Assembly: GCA_019828595.1 (NCBI GenBank)
Contig: JAHQRK010000009.1
Coordinates: forward strand, 806,001 to 870,000
DNA from: Aphanomyces cochlioides
Lineage: Eukaryota > Oomycota > Saprolegniomycetes > Saprolegniales > Verrucalvaceae
Reading direction: 5' to 3'
DNA length: 64,000 nucleotides
Shown: one piece after another, positions 54,492-63,900 of the stretch
Numbering within the stretch: position 1 is the first letter of the stretch
Layout of the letters: every line of letters starts with the position of its first letter
The notes under the pieces: generated by a model
The model's database searches: none
Told to the model about the DNA's origin: nothing
Seen by the model: only the letters and a program-made list of their open reading frames with translations
Made by a program: the position numbers and the translations under genes

Positions 54492-55052
54492 TGATGTTGT
54501 TTGCGTTTCGCTGGAGAATGGAAAATGCGATCCAAGATGGATCACCTCATCGAAGGATGATTCTCCCCCCTCAACTGTCTTACCAGATTGCCCTTTGTCG
54601 TGTTTTTGTGCTCGAGTGTGATCGACACAATGCATGGTTTATGTGCTTGTATCAGCAGGTAAGCACTAAAATATATGTCCCCTATCCCTTAAACAATTTA
54701 TACTATACTTTAAGCAAGATTACATTTTAATATGGTTGACTACATAGTACTAAATGAGTATGAGAAATTGATTATAAAATGCTATTTTGGTCAATTGGTT
54801 TACCGGTAACTATAGGAAAAACAATTCACTGTGCAAACGCACTCACGACCAAGATTCGACGTTTTTCGAGGATAAACGCACTGCCGTCTGTCTTTGCGTC
54901 ACAACCCTCGTCACAATTGCGTCGGTTGTGCCAGTGAGGTTCGTACTTTAGTAGGCGGGAGAATTTCTAGTATCTTTTCTAGTCTACTATAGTATATTTC
55001 CGGATAAAAGTTGAATTTAACCGGATTTGACCTTTGGACTTCGAGCATTGGT
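54492..55052. promoter_or_regulatory. divergent spacer between dehydrogenase copy 2 and AFG1
   Basis: Both genes start at the edges of this 561-bp AT-rich region. TTGGTCAATTGG at 54787-54798 resembles the motif in the 12009-12390 spacer. Short frames extending from the coding regions have no domain character. Promoter function is inferred from gene orientation. Confidence 0.45.
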
Positions 55053-56550
55053 ATGCGAGGAAGCGGTGTGCTTCAGCTTTACAAGCAACTGGTCTCAACC
55101 AAAGCGCTGCGTCCTGATCCAGCACAGCAAACTGTGGCGACGTATCTGGACAAGCTGCAGAAACGCCTCATGAACTATGACTTACCAACGAATGTAAGCA
55201 AGCTGCTCGCCAGAAGCTGCAGTGTGTGATGTTGCGTGTAGATTACAGGCCCGACCAAGATACCAAGAGGTCTCTATGTGTATGGACCTGTTGGAACGGG
55301 TAAATCCATGCTAATGGACCTGTTCTACCAAAATCTGGTCAACAAGAAACGGCGTGTGCATTTCCATGAGTTCTTGCTTGATGTCCACCGACGTATCCAT
55401 GCACGCAAACAGGTTCATCTCGAAGAGTTTGGACGATCGATGCACATTGAGCTACAACCCGAACGCGATATCATTGGCATCATTGCAAAGGAAATTGCCG
55501 CGGAAAGTCCAGTGTTGTGCTTTGACGAGTTTCAGGTACACGGCGTAGACACAATCCCACACGTCTGATGGTGGTCGCAGGTCATCGATATTGCCGATGC
55601 GATGATCATGCGCAAGTTCTTCGGTGTGCTCTTTCAGCAAGGCACAGTCATGGTAGCCACCTCCAATACACATCCACGGGTATATTACGCTGGGAGAACG
55701 ACGTCGTCACTGGTTTCAACTAGAATTTGTACCCTGATGGTGTCAATCGCGAATATTTCTTGCCTTTCTTGGATCTGCTTCAGCAACACACGCGTGTGCT
55801 TGCTATTGAGTCTTCAACCGACCACCGACGCCATGACAAGGTACCACCTCCATTAAAGCATCGCATTACATTGTTGCTAGCCCCTGGAGGAAACGTACTT
55901 GACTCCATTGAATACTCAAACTCGAGCGCATATTGACTCGATCGTGCAGTCGTTGCAAGCTCCAGGAGCGAAACTACAGCTCGAAACAATCCCAGTCATG
56001 ATGGGACGAACTCTCCAAGTGCAAAGCAGTGGGGATGTGTGCGTCGTCGATTTTAATTCTCTCTGCAACACTGACAGAGGTGCAGCTGACTACAAAGCAC
56101 TGAGCGAGCACTTTCACACGGTCGTCCTCACTGAAATTCCACAGCTAACCTTGGCCATGCACAACCAAGTAAGTTGGAGCCGATCTCTTCAATTCTGACA
56201 TGGACTAGGCTCGACGGTTTATCACTCTTGTGGATGAATTATACGAGCACAGAGTCCGTCTTGTGTGCTCTGCCGCCGTCGAGCCCGACGAGTTGTTTGC
56301 CTTTGACGAGACAGCAGCCGGTGTGCCCGTGCCAGTGTCGCTTGCTGAGAAGCAGACCCAAATCGCTGAAATGACAAAGAATCACATCAAGCCTTTCACG
56401 TCGTGGGATGCTCCCGTTGCCATGGCCGTCGATCCATCCAACGACGATTCCGTCAAGAACATGAGCTCATTGACGGACTTGCTGTATGCTTGCAAGCGCG
56501 CAGTGTCGCGACTTCACGAAATGCGAACTTTGAAATATAGAACGTCATAA
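55053..56550 (+). CDS. AFG1: AFG1-type mitochondrial AAA+ ATPase
   Basis: Six exons (55053-55193, 55242-55535, 55581-55679, 55724-55840, 55881-56168, 56209-56550) close in phase to 426 residues; introns are 40-48 nt. The family features are all present: the N-terminal ALRPDPAQ, GLYVYGPVGTGKSMLMDLFY (Walker A), KKRRVHFHEFLLDVHRRIH, LCFDEFQ (Walker B), VATSNTHP, LYPDGVNREYFLPF and the C-terminal FITLVDELYEHRVRLVCSA. AFG1/LACE1 proteins sit in the mitochondrial inner membrane or matrix and help clear or assemble respiratory-chain subunits. No clear presequence is visible from MRGSGVLQLYKQ; an upstream exon may be missing. The start at 55053 is the first ATG, although the frame is open upstream to a TTG. 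The stop is 18 bp from the convergent thaumatin-like gene. Confidence 0.93.
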
Positions 56551-56568
56551 AGCTGAACTAATCTACTC

Positions 56569-57723
56569 TCATGCAGGTGGACAAAACGTCACGATAAAGA
56601 GTTCGTCATCAGGGCAATCCTTCATTTTGGTGTCGTCGGAGGGGTAGAGATAAGCGCTAGGACACTTATCCTCGAGGCAAGTGACAGACCAGCAATTTGA
56701 AGTCCAAAGACCTTCGTACTTCGTCGGTTTGATCGAGACAGGAACGTTAAAACCGCTCTTGTAGCCATTGATCGCCATGCATTCATTCCAACTTTGCCCA
56801 TTGCCACATCCTGGTGGGATAATGCTCAAGTCATACCAGAGCTTTCCCCCGTCCATGGTCAACTCCACAAGCGTGGCTTGAGCGGATTGAGTGTGGCGGT
56901 ACATGGTGTGCTGGCCATTGTATATCATGTCGGTGCATTGTCCATTCGGTTGCATTGTACAGATAAACAAGTCGACGCGATAAAGCTGGATCGGATACGA
57001 GCATCGATTCACAAAATTCATCGTCTTGGTCAATGCTGGAGTTGGCGCCGGCGTTGATTGACTTATCGTGGTTGGTGGGCGAGTTGTTGGACATGGCGTA
57101 GGTGCTGTTGTCGCTGGTTTGGTAGTTTGTGGCGAATACGTTGATGAAATCGGGGTTGGCGATGTTGAAGATGGACTTTTCGTCGTTGTGGGACTACTGG
57201 ATGAGGATCCATTTGTAGAATTGGAAGGTTGAATCGTTGGTGTAGGCGAAGAGGTGTTTCCATAAGCTTGAGCGACTGGGGGAGTAGCAGTCGTCGTGGT
57301 CTCTGATTCAGGCTTTCGTTTGTTGCTGCTTTCGAACGATTCATCGCTAGCTGCGATTCCAGTCGACGACTTGTCGACATGTTCACTTGTTAGTCCAACC
57401 GAGAGCCCAATGATGAGGCTGACTAAGGCGAGAACAGCAAATCCAATCAAACAAATGCGCCGACGCAGAGCGGAGGCTTGGGCCTTCAATTCGTCTGCCT
57501 TTTCCTCATCATTGGTCGCAGGTGTGATCATGAGCACCATGCCATCCCATAACGACATGCGCTTCGGTCCGGGTTGGACTTTGACGAGCGCCGCCGTTCC
57601 AGATTCAATCTCTTTGGTTGGTGTATCAATGGGCTCGCCTGGCATATCGTCCACCAGAGCAGGCGTGTCGACAACAGGGGCGGATGCTTCGGGGACGGTG
57701 TTGCTCGTGAGGCTCATGGCCAT
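56569..57723 (-). CDS. type II membrane protein with Ser/Thr stalk and thaumatin-like domain
   Basis: An intronless frame of 384 residues (a second ATG at 57717 is possible). Residues 1-87 are polar and probably cytosolic. Residues 90-111 form a single TM segment (ICLIGFAVLALVSLIIGLSVGL) preceded by RRR, so the C-terminus should lie outside. About 120 residues of Ser/Thr/Pro-rich stalk follow, with several NxS/T sites. The C-terminal 150 residues look thaumatin-like: FVNRCSYPIQLYRV at the start, YDLSIIPPG, GFNVPVSIKPT in the middle and paired Cys (NCWSVTCLEDKC). Plant and fungal thaumatin-like proteins bind or cleave beta-glucans. Here a membrane-tethered wall-binding or sensing role is inferred. 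Catalytic acidic residues could not be judged. Confidence 0.78.
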   Translation of the reverse strand: MAMSLTSNTVPEASAPVVDTPALVDDMPGEPIDTPTKEIESGTAALVKVQPGPKRMSLWDGMVLMITPATNDEEKADELKAQASALRRRICLIGFAVLALVSLIIGLSVGLTSEHVDKSSTGIAASDESFESSNKRKPESETTTTATPPVAQAYGNTSSPTPTIQPSNSTNGSSSSSPTTTKSPSSTSPTPISSTYSPQTTKPATTAPTPCPTTRPPTTISQSTPAPTPALTKTMNFVNRCSYPIQLYRVDLFICTMQPNGQCTDMIYNGQHTMYRHTQSAQATLVELTMDGGKLWYDLSIIPPGCGNGQSWNECMAINGYKSGFNVPVSIKPTKYEGLWTSNCWSVTCLEDKCPSAYLYPSDDTKMKDCPDDELFIVTFCPPA

Positions 57724-57841
57724 TTTCTTGTGTGCCAGACTGTAGCAATGGCGGCGATGGTATTTTTAGAAGTTGCCCCGTGCGATTGGATCCAAATCGA
57801 GATGCAAGTTGACCTCGATCATGAAGATTGTCATTCAAATT
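57724..57841. other. short spacer, divergent-to-tail
   Basis: A 118-bp gap between the thaumatin-like gene start (57723) and the LRR gene stop (57842). Both are on the minus strand, so it serves as the promoter of the former and the 3' region of the latter. No motif was recognised. Confidence 0.4.
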
Positions 57842-59371
57842 CTACTCGAGGGTGACTGACTTTAGCACGTCCAATTGCCTTGCAACTGCAAGACACTTCT
57901 GTCGCTCTGTCTCTGGCATGATGACGTTCAAGTTGAGATCCAAAGGCCGGCGACAGAATGCCAATGCATGAAGAAGAACCACCACGCCACGTTCTTCGAT
58001 TGGATTGAGCGCCACAGATAGCTCCGCCAAGTCAGTGCAGCGGGATAGTAAACCAGCAGCTTGTTCAGCCCCGACAAAGGTCATCCAGTTGCAACTGAGG
58101 TCGACACTTCGAAGCATTCGACAGGCTGGAAGGGAGGCTACAATGCCCATAGTGCCAGGATCTGTTAGAAGCGTCTTGCTCAAGTCGAGGCGCTTCAGCA
58201 GAGAGCATCGAGGAAGGACAGCAGCTAATGCAGTGGCAGCTACGTCGCCCATCGGATTGCCAGCAAGTTCGAGGACTTGGAGGCACGTGAAGGGTAAACT
58301 CAATGCTAAACCCATCACTCCTCGACAACCGACGTCGGCGTTTGCGATATTGAGGACTTCCACCTGTGTCTTGGGCAACACCTCGGCAAGAGCAAGCGCC
58401 CCGTCGTCTTGGATGCGGTTTCGAGCGACGTCTAGTTTGTGGAGAGAGGTAGATGGCAATAGTTTTGCCAGTTGGATCATGGCTTCCGAATCCAAATGGC
58501 ATTCGTCCAAGACGAGCTCACGTAGATTTGGAGGGAGCTGAGAGGCTCGATGGGCAAGGGCGAGGCCAACATTTCCATACTTGAAGCGGAGTTCACGGAG
58601 GGAAGTTGATTCAACGAGGGATTTGATGAGGGTGCGAGTGTGTGGGCGTGGGGCGTTGCAGTGTTTAAGACCAAGTTGCATCGCCCGGGGGGACTCCAAC
58701 CACTGCGCGAGATGGCCAACACTTGATCCAGACAATTCCCATGGCGATTGATGGAGCGACAAGGATTCAATTGGACAAGTTGTCAGTGCCTCGAAGACAA
58801 GATGTTGTTCCAGTGCCGTGAGGGCCGTCACGCACAACACTTGGAGATGGCGCAGGGATGAAAAGTTGGAGAGGACAGTGAGGCAACTGCCAGGGATGTT
58901 AAAACCGCCAAAGTATTCGCACAAGCGGATTCGCGTGACGTGGAAAAGAGTGAGCTCTTGATACCAAGACCCGAGGGGTAAATCGACGTCGACATCGTCG
59001 GGTGTGTTGCGGAGGTGGATTTCCATCGACGGCGGCAGACACCGATGGAGTAATTTCAGGTCCCACATGCCCGAGAGTTCGACATATGGGTACAAAATCG
59101 ACGCGTCGCGCACGAGCATGATTTGCATGTCGGTAAGATCCAGCTCCAGTCGCAGCCGGGGCCATAACAGGCACGGGTCGATCGTTTGGGAGAGAGTCAG
59201 TAGGCTTTGCAGCGGCGAGCCGAGGACGTCGTGCGGTAGCGCTCGAAGAAACGCGAAGAACGTCGTCGGTGAGTTGACGAACACTCCAATCTGCTCGATG
59301 CATTCGCGCTGAAGAACGCCGGACGCCTCGATGTGCCGTCGTCGCTTCATGATTCCACCCCAGTCGTGCAT
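57842..59371 (-). CDS. leucine-rich repeat protein, ribonuclease-inhibitor type
   Basis: A single frame of 509 residues from the first ATG, MHDWGGIMKRRRH at 59371. The N-terminal 200 residues are helical, with F-box-like spacing (ECIEQIGVFVNSPTTFFAFLRALPHDVL), although an F-box is not proven. From about residue 250 come long LRRs of the ribonuclease-inhibitor kind, each near 28 residues with the core LxxLxLxxNxLxDxG: for example LRELVLDECHLDSEA, LHKLDVARNRIQDDGA, LQVLELAGNPMGD, LKRLDLSKTLLTDPG and LRSVDLSCNWMTFVG. Such proteins are protein-protein interaction platforms and are abundant in oomycetes. No signal peptide or TM is visible. A decayed tandem copy lies directly upstream at 59522-60338. 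Confidence 0.82.
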   Translation of the reverse strand: MHDWGGIMKRRRHIEASGVLQRECIEQIGVFVNSPTTFFAFLRALPHDVLGSPLQSLLTLSQTIDPCLLWPRLRLELDLTDMQIMLVRDASILYPYVELSGMWDLKLLHRCLPPSMEIHLRNTPDDVDVDLPLGSWYQELTLFHVTRIRLCEYFGGFNIPGSCLTVLSNFSSLRHLQVLCVTALTALEQHLVFEALTTCPIESLSLHQSPWELSGSSVGHLAQWLESPRAMQLGLKHCNAPRPHTRTLIKSLVESTSLRELRFKYGNVGLALAHRASQLPPNLRELVLDECHLDSEAMIQLAKLLPSTSLHKLDVARNRIQDDGALALAEVLPKTQVEVLNIANADVGCRGVMGLALSLPFTCLQVLELAGNPMGDVAATALAAVLPRCSLLKRLDLSKTLLTDPGTMGIVASLPACRMLRSVDLSCNWMTFVGAEQAAGLLSRCTDLAELSVALNPIEERGVVVLLHALAFCRRPLDLNLNVIMPETERQKCLAVARQLDVLKSVTLE

Positions 59372-59521
59372 GGCATCTCTCAAAGTGCGTCGCTGACTGG
59401 CTATCAGGTAAAGTTCGATCGTTCGTTCTTTGACGAATATGCAAAGATGGCAAGATGACGATAGGAGGTCTCATAGGTCGGCATGATTGAGTTGGTCCTG
59501 CTACCTTAGGACTAGCGCCGT

Positions 59522-60338
59522 CTATTGGCGACATCGAACAACGGCAGTCTTTAGAAGTGCAGCCGCTCCAGCGTCAGAGATGGCTTTGTTGGTGAGCACC
59601 AAGTGTTTGAGGTGGGGACAGGCTCCCACCGCTTCGGCAATCGCAAAGGCCCCTTCGTCACCGAGATTGTTGCTGCAAAGGTCCAATGCAGCAACCCTGG
59701 ACTTGGCCAAGGCAGTGAGCAAGCGCTTAGTTCCTCGGGGAGTCAATCCCGTGTCGGCTAGCTCAAGGGACTCAAGTTGTGTTTTTGCTGCGCACTCGGT
59801 CAACTTTGCGATTCCAACATCACTGAGGAGGGGATTGGACATCAACGATAGCAACGTGAGTGTCTTAATGCCCTGAAGAGCACGCGCCAGTGTGGAAATT
59901 GCGTCATCTGTGAGCTTGCACGAGTTTAATTGCAGTGTGATGCGTCCACATCGAAGCGTCAGTGTTGTGATGGAGGAAGCAACCAAGGCGTTGAAGAATC
60001 GATCTTGCTGCACTTCGTGGATCTGTCCATTCACCATTTGAAAGTGCGCGACGAGTCGAACCGTCCTGAGGGTGAAGAACTTGTCGAGGACCTGCAGTAA
60101 GTTGTCGATCAGGTCGAGAACGTATGGAAGAAGCGCAGGCGCCTCGCGATACAGCGCGACTTCTTGGGGTTGAATCGCATCGTGCAGATCTAGTCTTGGC
60201 CAGAGCTTGGATCTCTCTCGAGTGGAGCGAGCACAAGAAGCTGAACAAAGATTCACAGCCGACGATGAACAGCGCAATGCACTCGAGCGTGTGTTCAGGA
60301 AGACCATTCAGAATGTGGCGACGTGGAGCCAGCTCCAT
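59522..60338 (-). pseudogene. decayed tandem copy of the LRR gene
   Basis: Starting MELAPRRHILNGLPEH at 60338, the frame resembles the N-terminus of the neighbouring LRR gene (ECIALFIVGCESLFSFLCSL against ECIEQIGVFVNSPTTFFAFLRAL). It then has to change frame near 60215 to continue in SKLWPRLDLHDA... (LLWPRLRLELDLTD in the neighbour). No GT-AG intron bridges the shift. About 18 residues of the neighbour are missing at the break, and several middle repeats are absent. The C-terminal LRRs (LKTLTLLSLMSNPLLSDVG, LESLELADTGLTPRG, AALDLCSNNLGDEG) remain well formed. The best explanation is a tandem duplicate with an internal deletion and frameshift. If the shift is an assembly error, it would be a shorter functional LRR protein. 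Confidence 0.6.
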
Positions 60339-60795
60339 CTCCTGAATGTCCGATTCTGACTGCCATGTTGATCCAACCGGACTCTTTGCAACCAACTATG
60401 CAATAGAAATTCCAAGTTTATGAATCCAACTCAGTCGCGCTTGTCATCACATTCCCTGCGTTCTGAGCTTGGAAATGCTGTCTATCGCGACTGACAATCT
60501 AGCGAAAGCTCTTCACTGCGAGTAGTTCCTTGAGCCCAACACCCAACCTTCCGACGTCGAGATCGTTGGTAAACGGGACCTCCATTGTTTTAGTAGTCCA
60601 TGCAGACGACAAGAGGGCTAGCGATCCCTCAAGAGCACACTAACGCAAGCTAATGCTTCATTGAGCTTTGGCTATCCATCGGCGCACCATCAAGTCGCCT
60701 GCGTGCCAAGATTGTCCATGGCATCGACGAGAACCAATGAAAAGGCACCATTTGGTATCTTTAAGGGTCATCGCGGCTCTTGAGCTCTTTTCGCC
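60339..60795. promoter_or_regulatory. 457-bp divergent spacer
   Basis: Lies between the LRR pseudogene (-) and the claudin-like gene (+). No open frame with domain character, repeat or RNA gene was recognised. It presumably contains the promoter of the right-hand gene. Confidence 0.4.
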
Positions 60796-61762
60796 ATGGG
60801 ATGCACAAGACCCGCTGCGATCGGTCCGCTGCTCTTGATATCACAGCTGAGTGCTTTTTGTAGCTTGTGTGGCGTCGGTCTTGGCGTCGCTTGGCCTGGT
60901 CATCACGTTGAGACTTCCACTTTGGGGCGTTGTTGATTCAGATCCTCAAACTATCCAAGGGTTGCGCGACAACTTCACAGTCTACAATCGAATTCATGTC
61001 GGTCTCTTCTCGTTGTGCCTTGAGAGCAATCAGGACGACATCTTGGATAATCCGCGCCAACCCAATGGGATCTATACCTGTGCTGACCTCTCGTCGTCCC
61101 AAGTTTATCAACTCAATTGCTCCTCGCCGAGTCCACATGTGATGCCGACCCATTGCTTCCCCGTGCGGAAGTACACACTCAAGCGCTCGATATGCGATAG
61201 CGTTAACACGGGCGACACTCGTTACTTGTACAATTGGCACGCTCTGACACTGAACCAGCGAATCGACAGCAGCGATGTCGCAGCAGACGATCTTGGGCGT
61301 TATCTCGACTCTGCGTGTGGCAAAACCGGCGACTTTGTCGCTGCCATGGGGTCGATTACAGCTTTCTCTTCACTGACATTTACGTCTCTCCTCTTGATTG
61401 AAGTCATATCGATGCGCTACGATGTCTTGCATGTCCTCCTTTGGTTCACATCCGCTGTTGGCACATTTACTGCAGTCAGTGGTGTCGTCTTCTTTGTAAC
61501 GTGGGGCTACGAAGTCAACCTCTTTGACCGGTTTGAGTTTTCCGAAGCGTCTTACATCTCCTACTCGTGCGTGTTACTCAACATAATGGCGCTCGCGGCG
61601 ACTCGTTCCCACTCGCTGCTGCTCTTTGCCCCCGTGCGGCGTAAGACGTTGTACAAAGGCGACGTGTACATTGATCCAAAGACAAACGTCCATGTCCTCG
61701 TTGAAAACGACGCAACTCAAGTGGAGTTGCGATTGGAAGAGCCCGTTGTATTGTTAACCTGA
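60796..61762 (+). CDS. four-TM claudin/clarin-like membrane protein
   Basis: Two exons, 60796-60823 and 60864-61762, give 308 residues. The first exon codes only ten residues (MGCTRPAAIA...), joined by a 40-nt intron; without it the main frame has no ATG, only GTG at 60851. TM1 is ACVASVLASLGLVITL. A large extracytoplasmic loop of about 130 residues follows, with NFT and NCS sequons and seven Cys (YTCADLSS, QLNCSS, HCFPV, SICDSV, SACGKTGD). Then come three TM segments (AAMGSITAFSSLTFTSLLLI, LLWFTSAVGTFTAVSGVVFFV, YISYSCVLLNIMALAA) and a polar tail. This topology resembles the claudin/clarin/EMP superfamily, but sequence identity cannot be judged by eye. The 3' end is 37 bp from the convergent coiled-coil gene. 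Confidence 0.75.
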
Positions 61763-61799
61763 CTATCTGCCTGTTTGTTAAAATATTCGTTTGTCTATC

Positions 61800-63900
61800 T
61801 CACGCCTTGTCGTTGTTTTGGACGCCAGTTCCCTTCTTCACTCGCTTTCCTCGGTTGAGCACAAGACCGACAAGTTTCTTCCTCATAGCGCGGTCAATAA
61901 TCGGGTCGTCGCCCGTCGCTTCAGTTGCTAATCCCGCCGGATCGTCTTCATCACGGCCGCTCTTTTCTTTCGTTGGCGACATGGAGATAGACGCTGCGTG
62001 GGAGTTGTGACGCAAGATCTTTGCCACTTTGGAGCCTTTCGGCTGCGTCTTGGGACGTACGCGGATGTTGCCTTGCGAATTGTCTGCTGTTGAAACCCGC
62101 AGAATAAAGTGTTCCTCGGTTTCGCTAGGCGACGGCTGAGTGAAGTTGTTGCGTTTGTCATCGCTCGTTGAGCCTGAGCCGCCGCCATGACTGGCATTCA
62201 TGGCTTCAGACCGATGTAGTTCGTGCTCGGCTTTTTCGCGATTGATCACGTCTAAGATACGGCTGAGCTTTTGCTCCACCTAGGATCAAATCATGTGAGG
62301 TGCTGCGACGCCATGGCGACGTACGAGATGCACAAGATCGGTGGTTGGTGTCTCGTTGGCTTTTTGGAAGTCCGTGTCGATCTCGAGTGATCCACGAACG
62401 CTATTGAGCTTGACCATGCATTTCATCATACACGACCGGAATGCATCCAACTAAGCATGCAGTGAGGCACGGGATAGCTAGCCGACAAGTGTGTACCAGG
62501 ACGTTGGCGCGGTTGCAGCGTTCTTGGAGAGCGGATGCGTTTTTCTCGATATCCTTGAGCTTTTCAGCCGTGTCGTCCATTTCTTGGTAGATTCCTCGGG
62601 TATTCATGGTCGCCCCCCGCAGCGTGGCGAGTTGTTCCTGGAGCTGCTTGTAATTATCGCGGAGTTTGCGCATCTTCGCATCTGTAATAGCGTGCTCTTC
62701 TTTGAGAGTGCGCAGCGTCTCGTCGCGAGCGAGGTATTTTGCGATGATTTTGTCAATGTCGTTCGTCCCAGCAGCTTCCGTCAAGCGTCGTAAATCCGCC
62801 TGCCACACGATGAGATCACAGCTCCTCAAGGGGAATACCTCGAGCGTGACAAGCTTGGCGTCCGTCGACTGCAGTTCGCTCTGAATTTGGGCATATTGAA
62901 TAGCTTGATTGTGGCTTTCTTGACGAAGACGCTTCATGTCACGGGCGGATTGTTCCCCCGTCACATTCTGTGCAATCTTTCGACGACTCGTCTCGCGCTG
63001 CTCGTGGAGTTCGCTCTTTTTCCTTGTGGTTTCAATGGCTAGCTGCAAGTCGTCGATCGCCCGTCCATTTTCGTCCCGGGTATCGTTCAGGCCTTTCGCC
63101 AATTTCTTCTGGAGCGCTTCCGCTGCACATTTTTCTTGCTATCATCGACACTTGAGTCAAGTTGGAGGCCATTCGAGTACCCGAGCAGTCTGTAAGGTCG
63201 CAATGCCAGCCGCCAAATCATTCTGGAGTGAATGAAGCTCTTTTTCTTTCAACGCGCTTTGCTTCTTGCATGCTTGGACCTGAAAACGAGCTCAGTATAG
63301 ATATGCTTTGCACAGTTGTACCTCGAGTGTCAGTCGCTGAATCATGTGGGTGTAGACGCCTCGATCAGCAACTTCGTCCTCGAGTTTGTTTTCAATCGTC
63401 TAGGGTTAAGTTAGATCGTGGTGGGATCGCGTCCACGCACTGATGTCCTGTTTTCCAAGCTCATTGCTTTGGTCTGGATAGTCATGCCATCAATTTTACG
63501 GCTTGACAAGATCGAAGTTGCTTCCTGGAGAGATTCTTGTAGTTTCTATGAGGCCCACGTGATCCAGCAGCTAGAGAGAGCGACGTCTACCTTGATCTCT
63601 TGCTCTTTTTTCACGTTGTTGCTGCGAATTGTATCGTATTCCTAGCCCAACTTTAGCTTTGTCGTCCAGTAAAGCGTACTCGTCGATAGGCTGCAACTTC
63701 GTTGGCCTCTCGATCGACCATCTGCAGTTCCTCACCGAGGCCAAGGCCAAGCGTCCCGAGGAAAGATTGAACTGACGGGGCTGTCACTTTGCTACGGAGA
63801 CACAGCCTTAATCACATGCCCACGGCTTGGATACCTTTTCGAGGTACTTTTCTTGGGGGATGCAACCGAGTTGCTGTCGATATTGTTCGTCAAGAGCCAT
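61800..63900 (-). CDS. coiled-coil protein resembling outer-arm dynein docking complex subunit
   Basis: A string of short exons with introns near 39-46 nt encodes a nearly continuous coiled coil. The order is ANEVAAYRREYDTIRSN, KKLQESLQEATSILSS, TIENKLEDEVADRGVYTHMIQRL, QACKKQSALKEKELHSLQNDL, KKLAKGLNDTRDENGRAI, ADLRRLTEAAGTNDIDKIIAKYLARDETL and VEQKLSRILDVINREKAEHELHR. A basic, Ser-rich tail ends at 61800. The block with xDIDKxIxKYxxxDE and the overall layout recall ODAD1 (CCDC114)/CCDC63 proteins, which anchor outer dynein arms to doublet microtubules. That fits the outer-arm heavy chain in this window but remains an inference. The first exon (63900-63835, MALDEQYRQQLG...) does not join exon 2 in frame with a standard splice, so the 5' end is uncertain or frameshifted. 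Confidence 0.68.

Noticed and set aside
59004..59312. Plus-strand frames of about 100-180 residues opposite the LRR genes
   Set aside because: Arg/Ser-rich antisense shadows without domain character.
60851..61762. GTG start for the claudin-like protein
   Set aside because: A ten-residue first exon with ATG at 60796 and a 40-nt GT-AG intron joins in phase and supplies a normal start.
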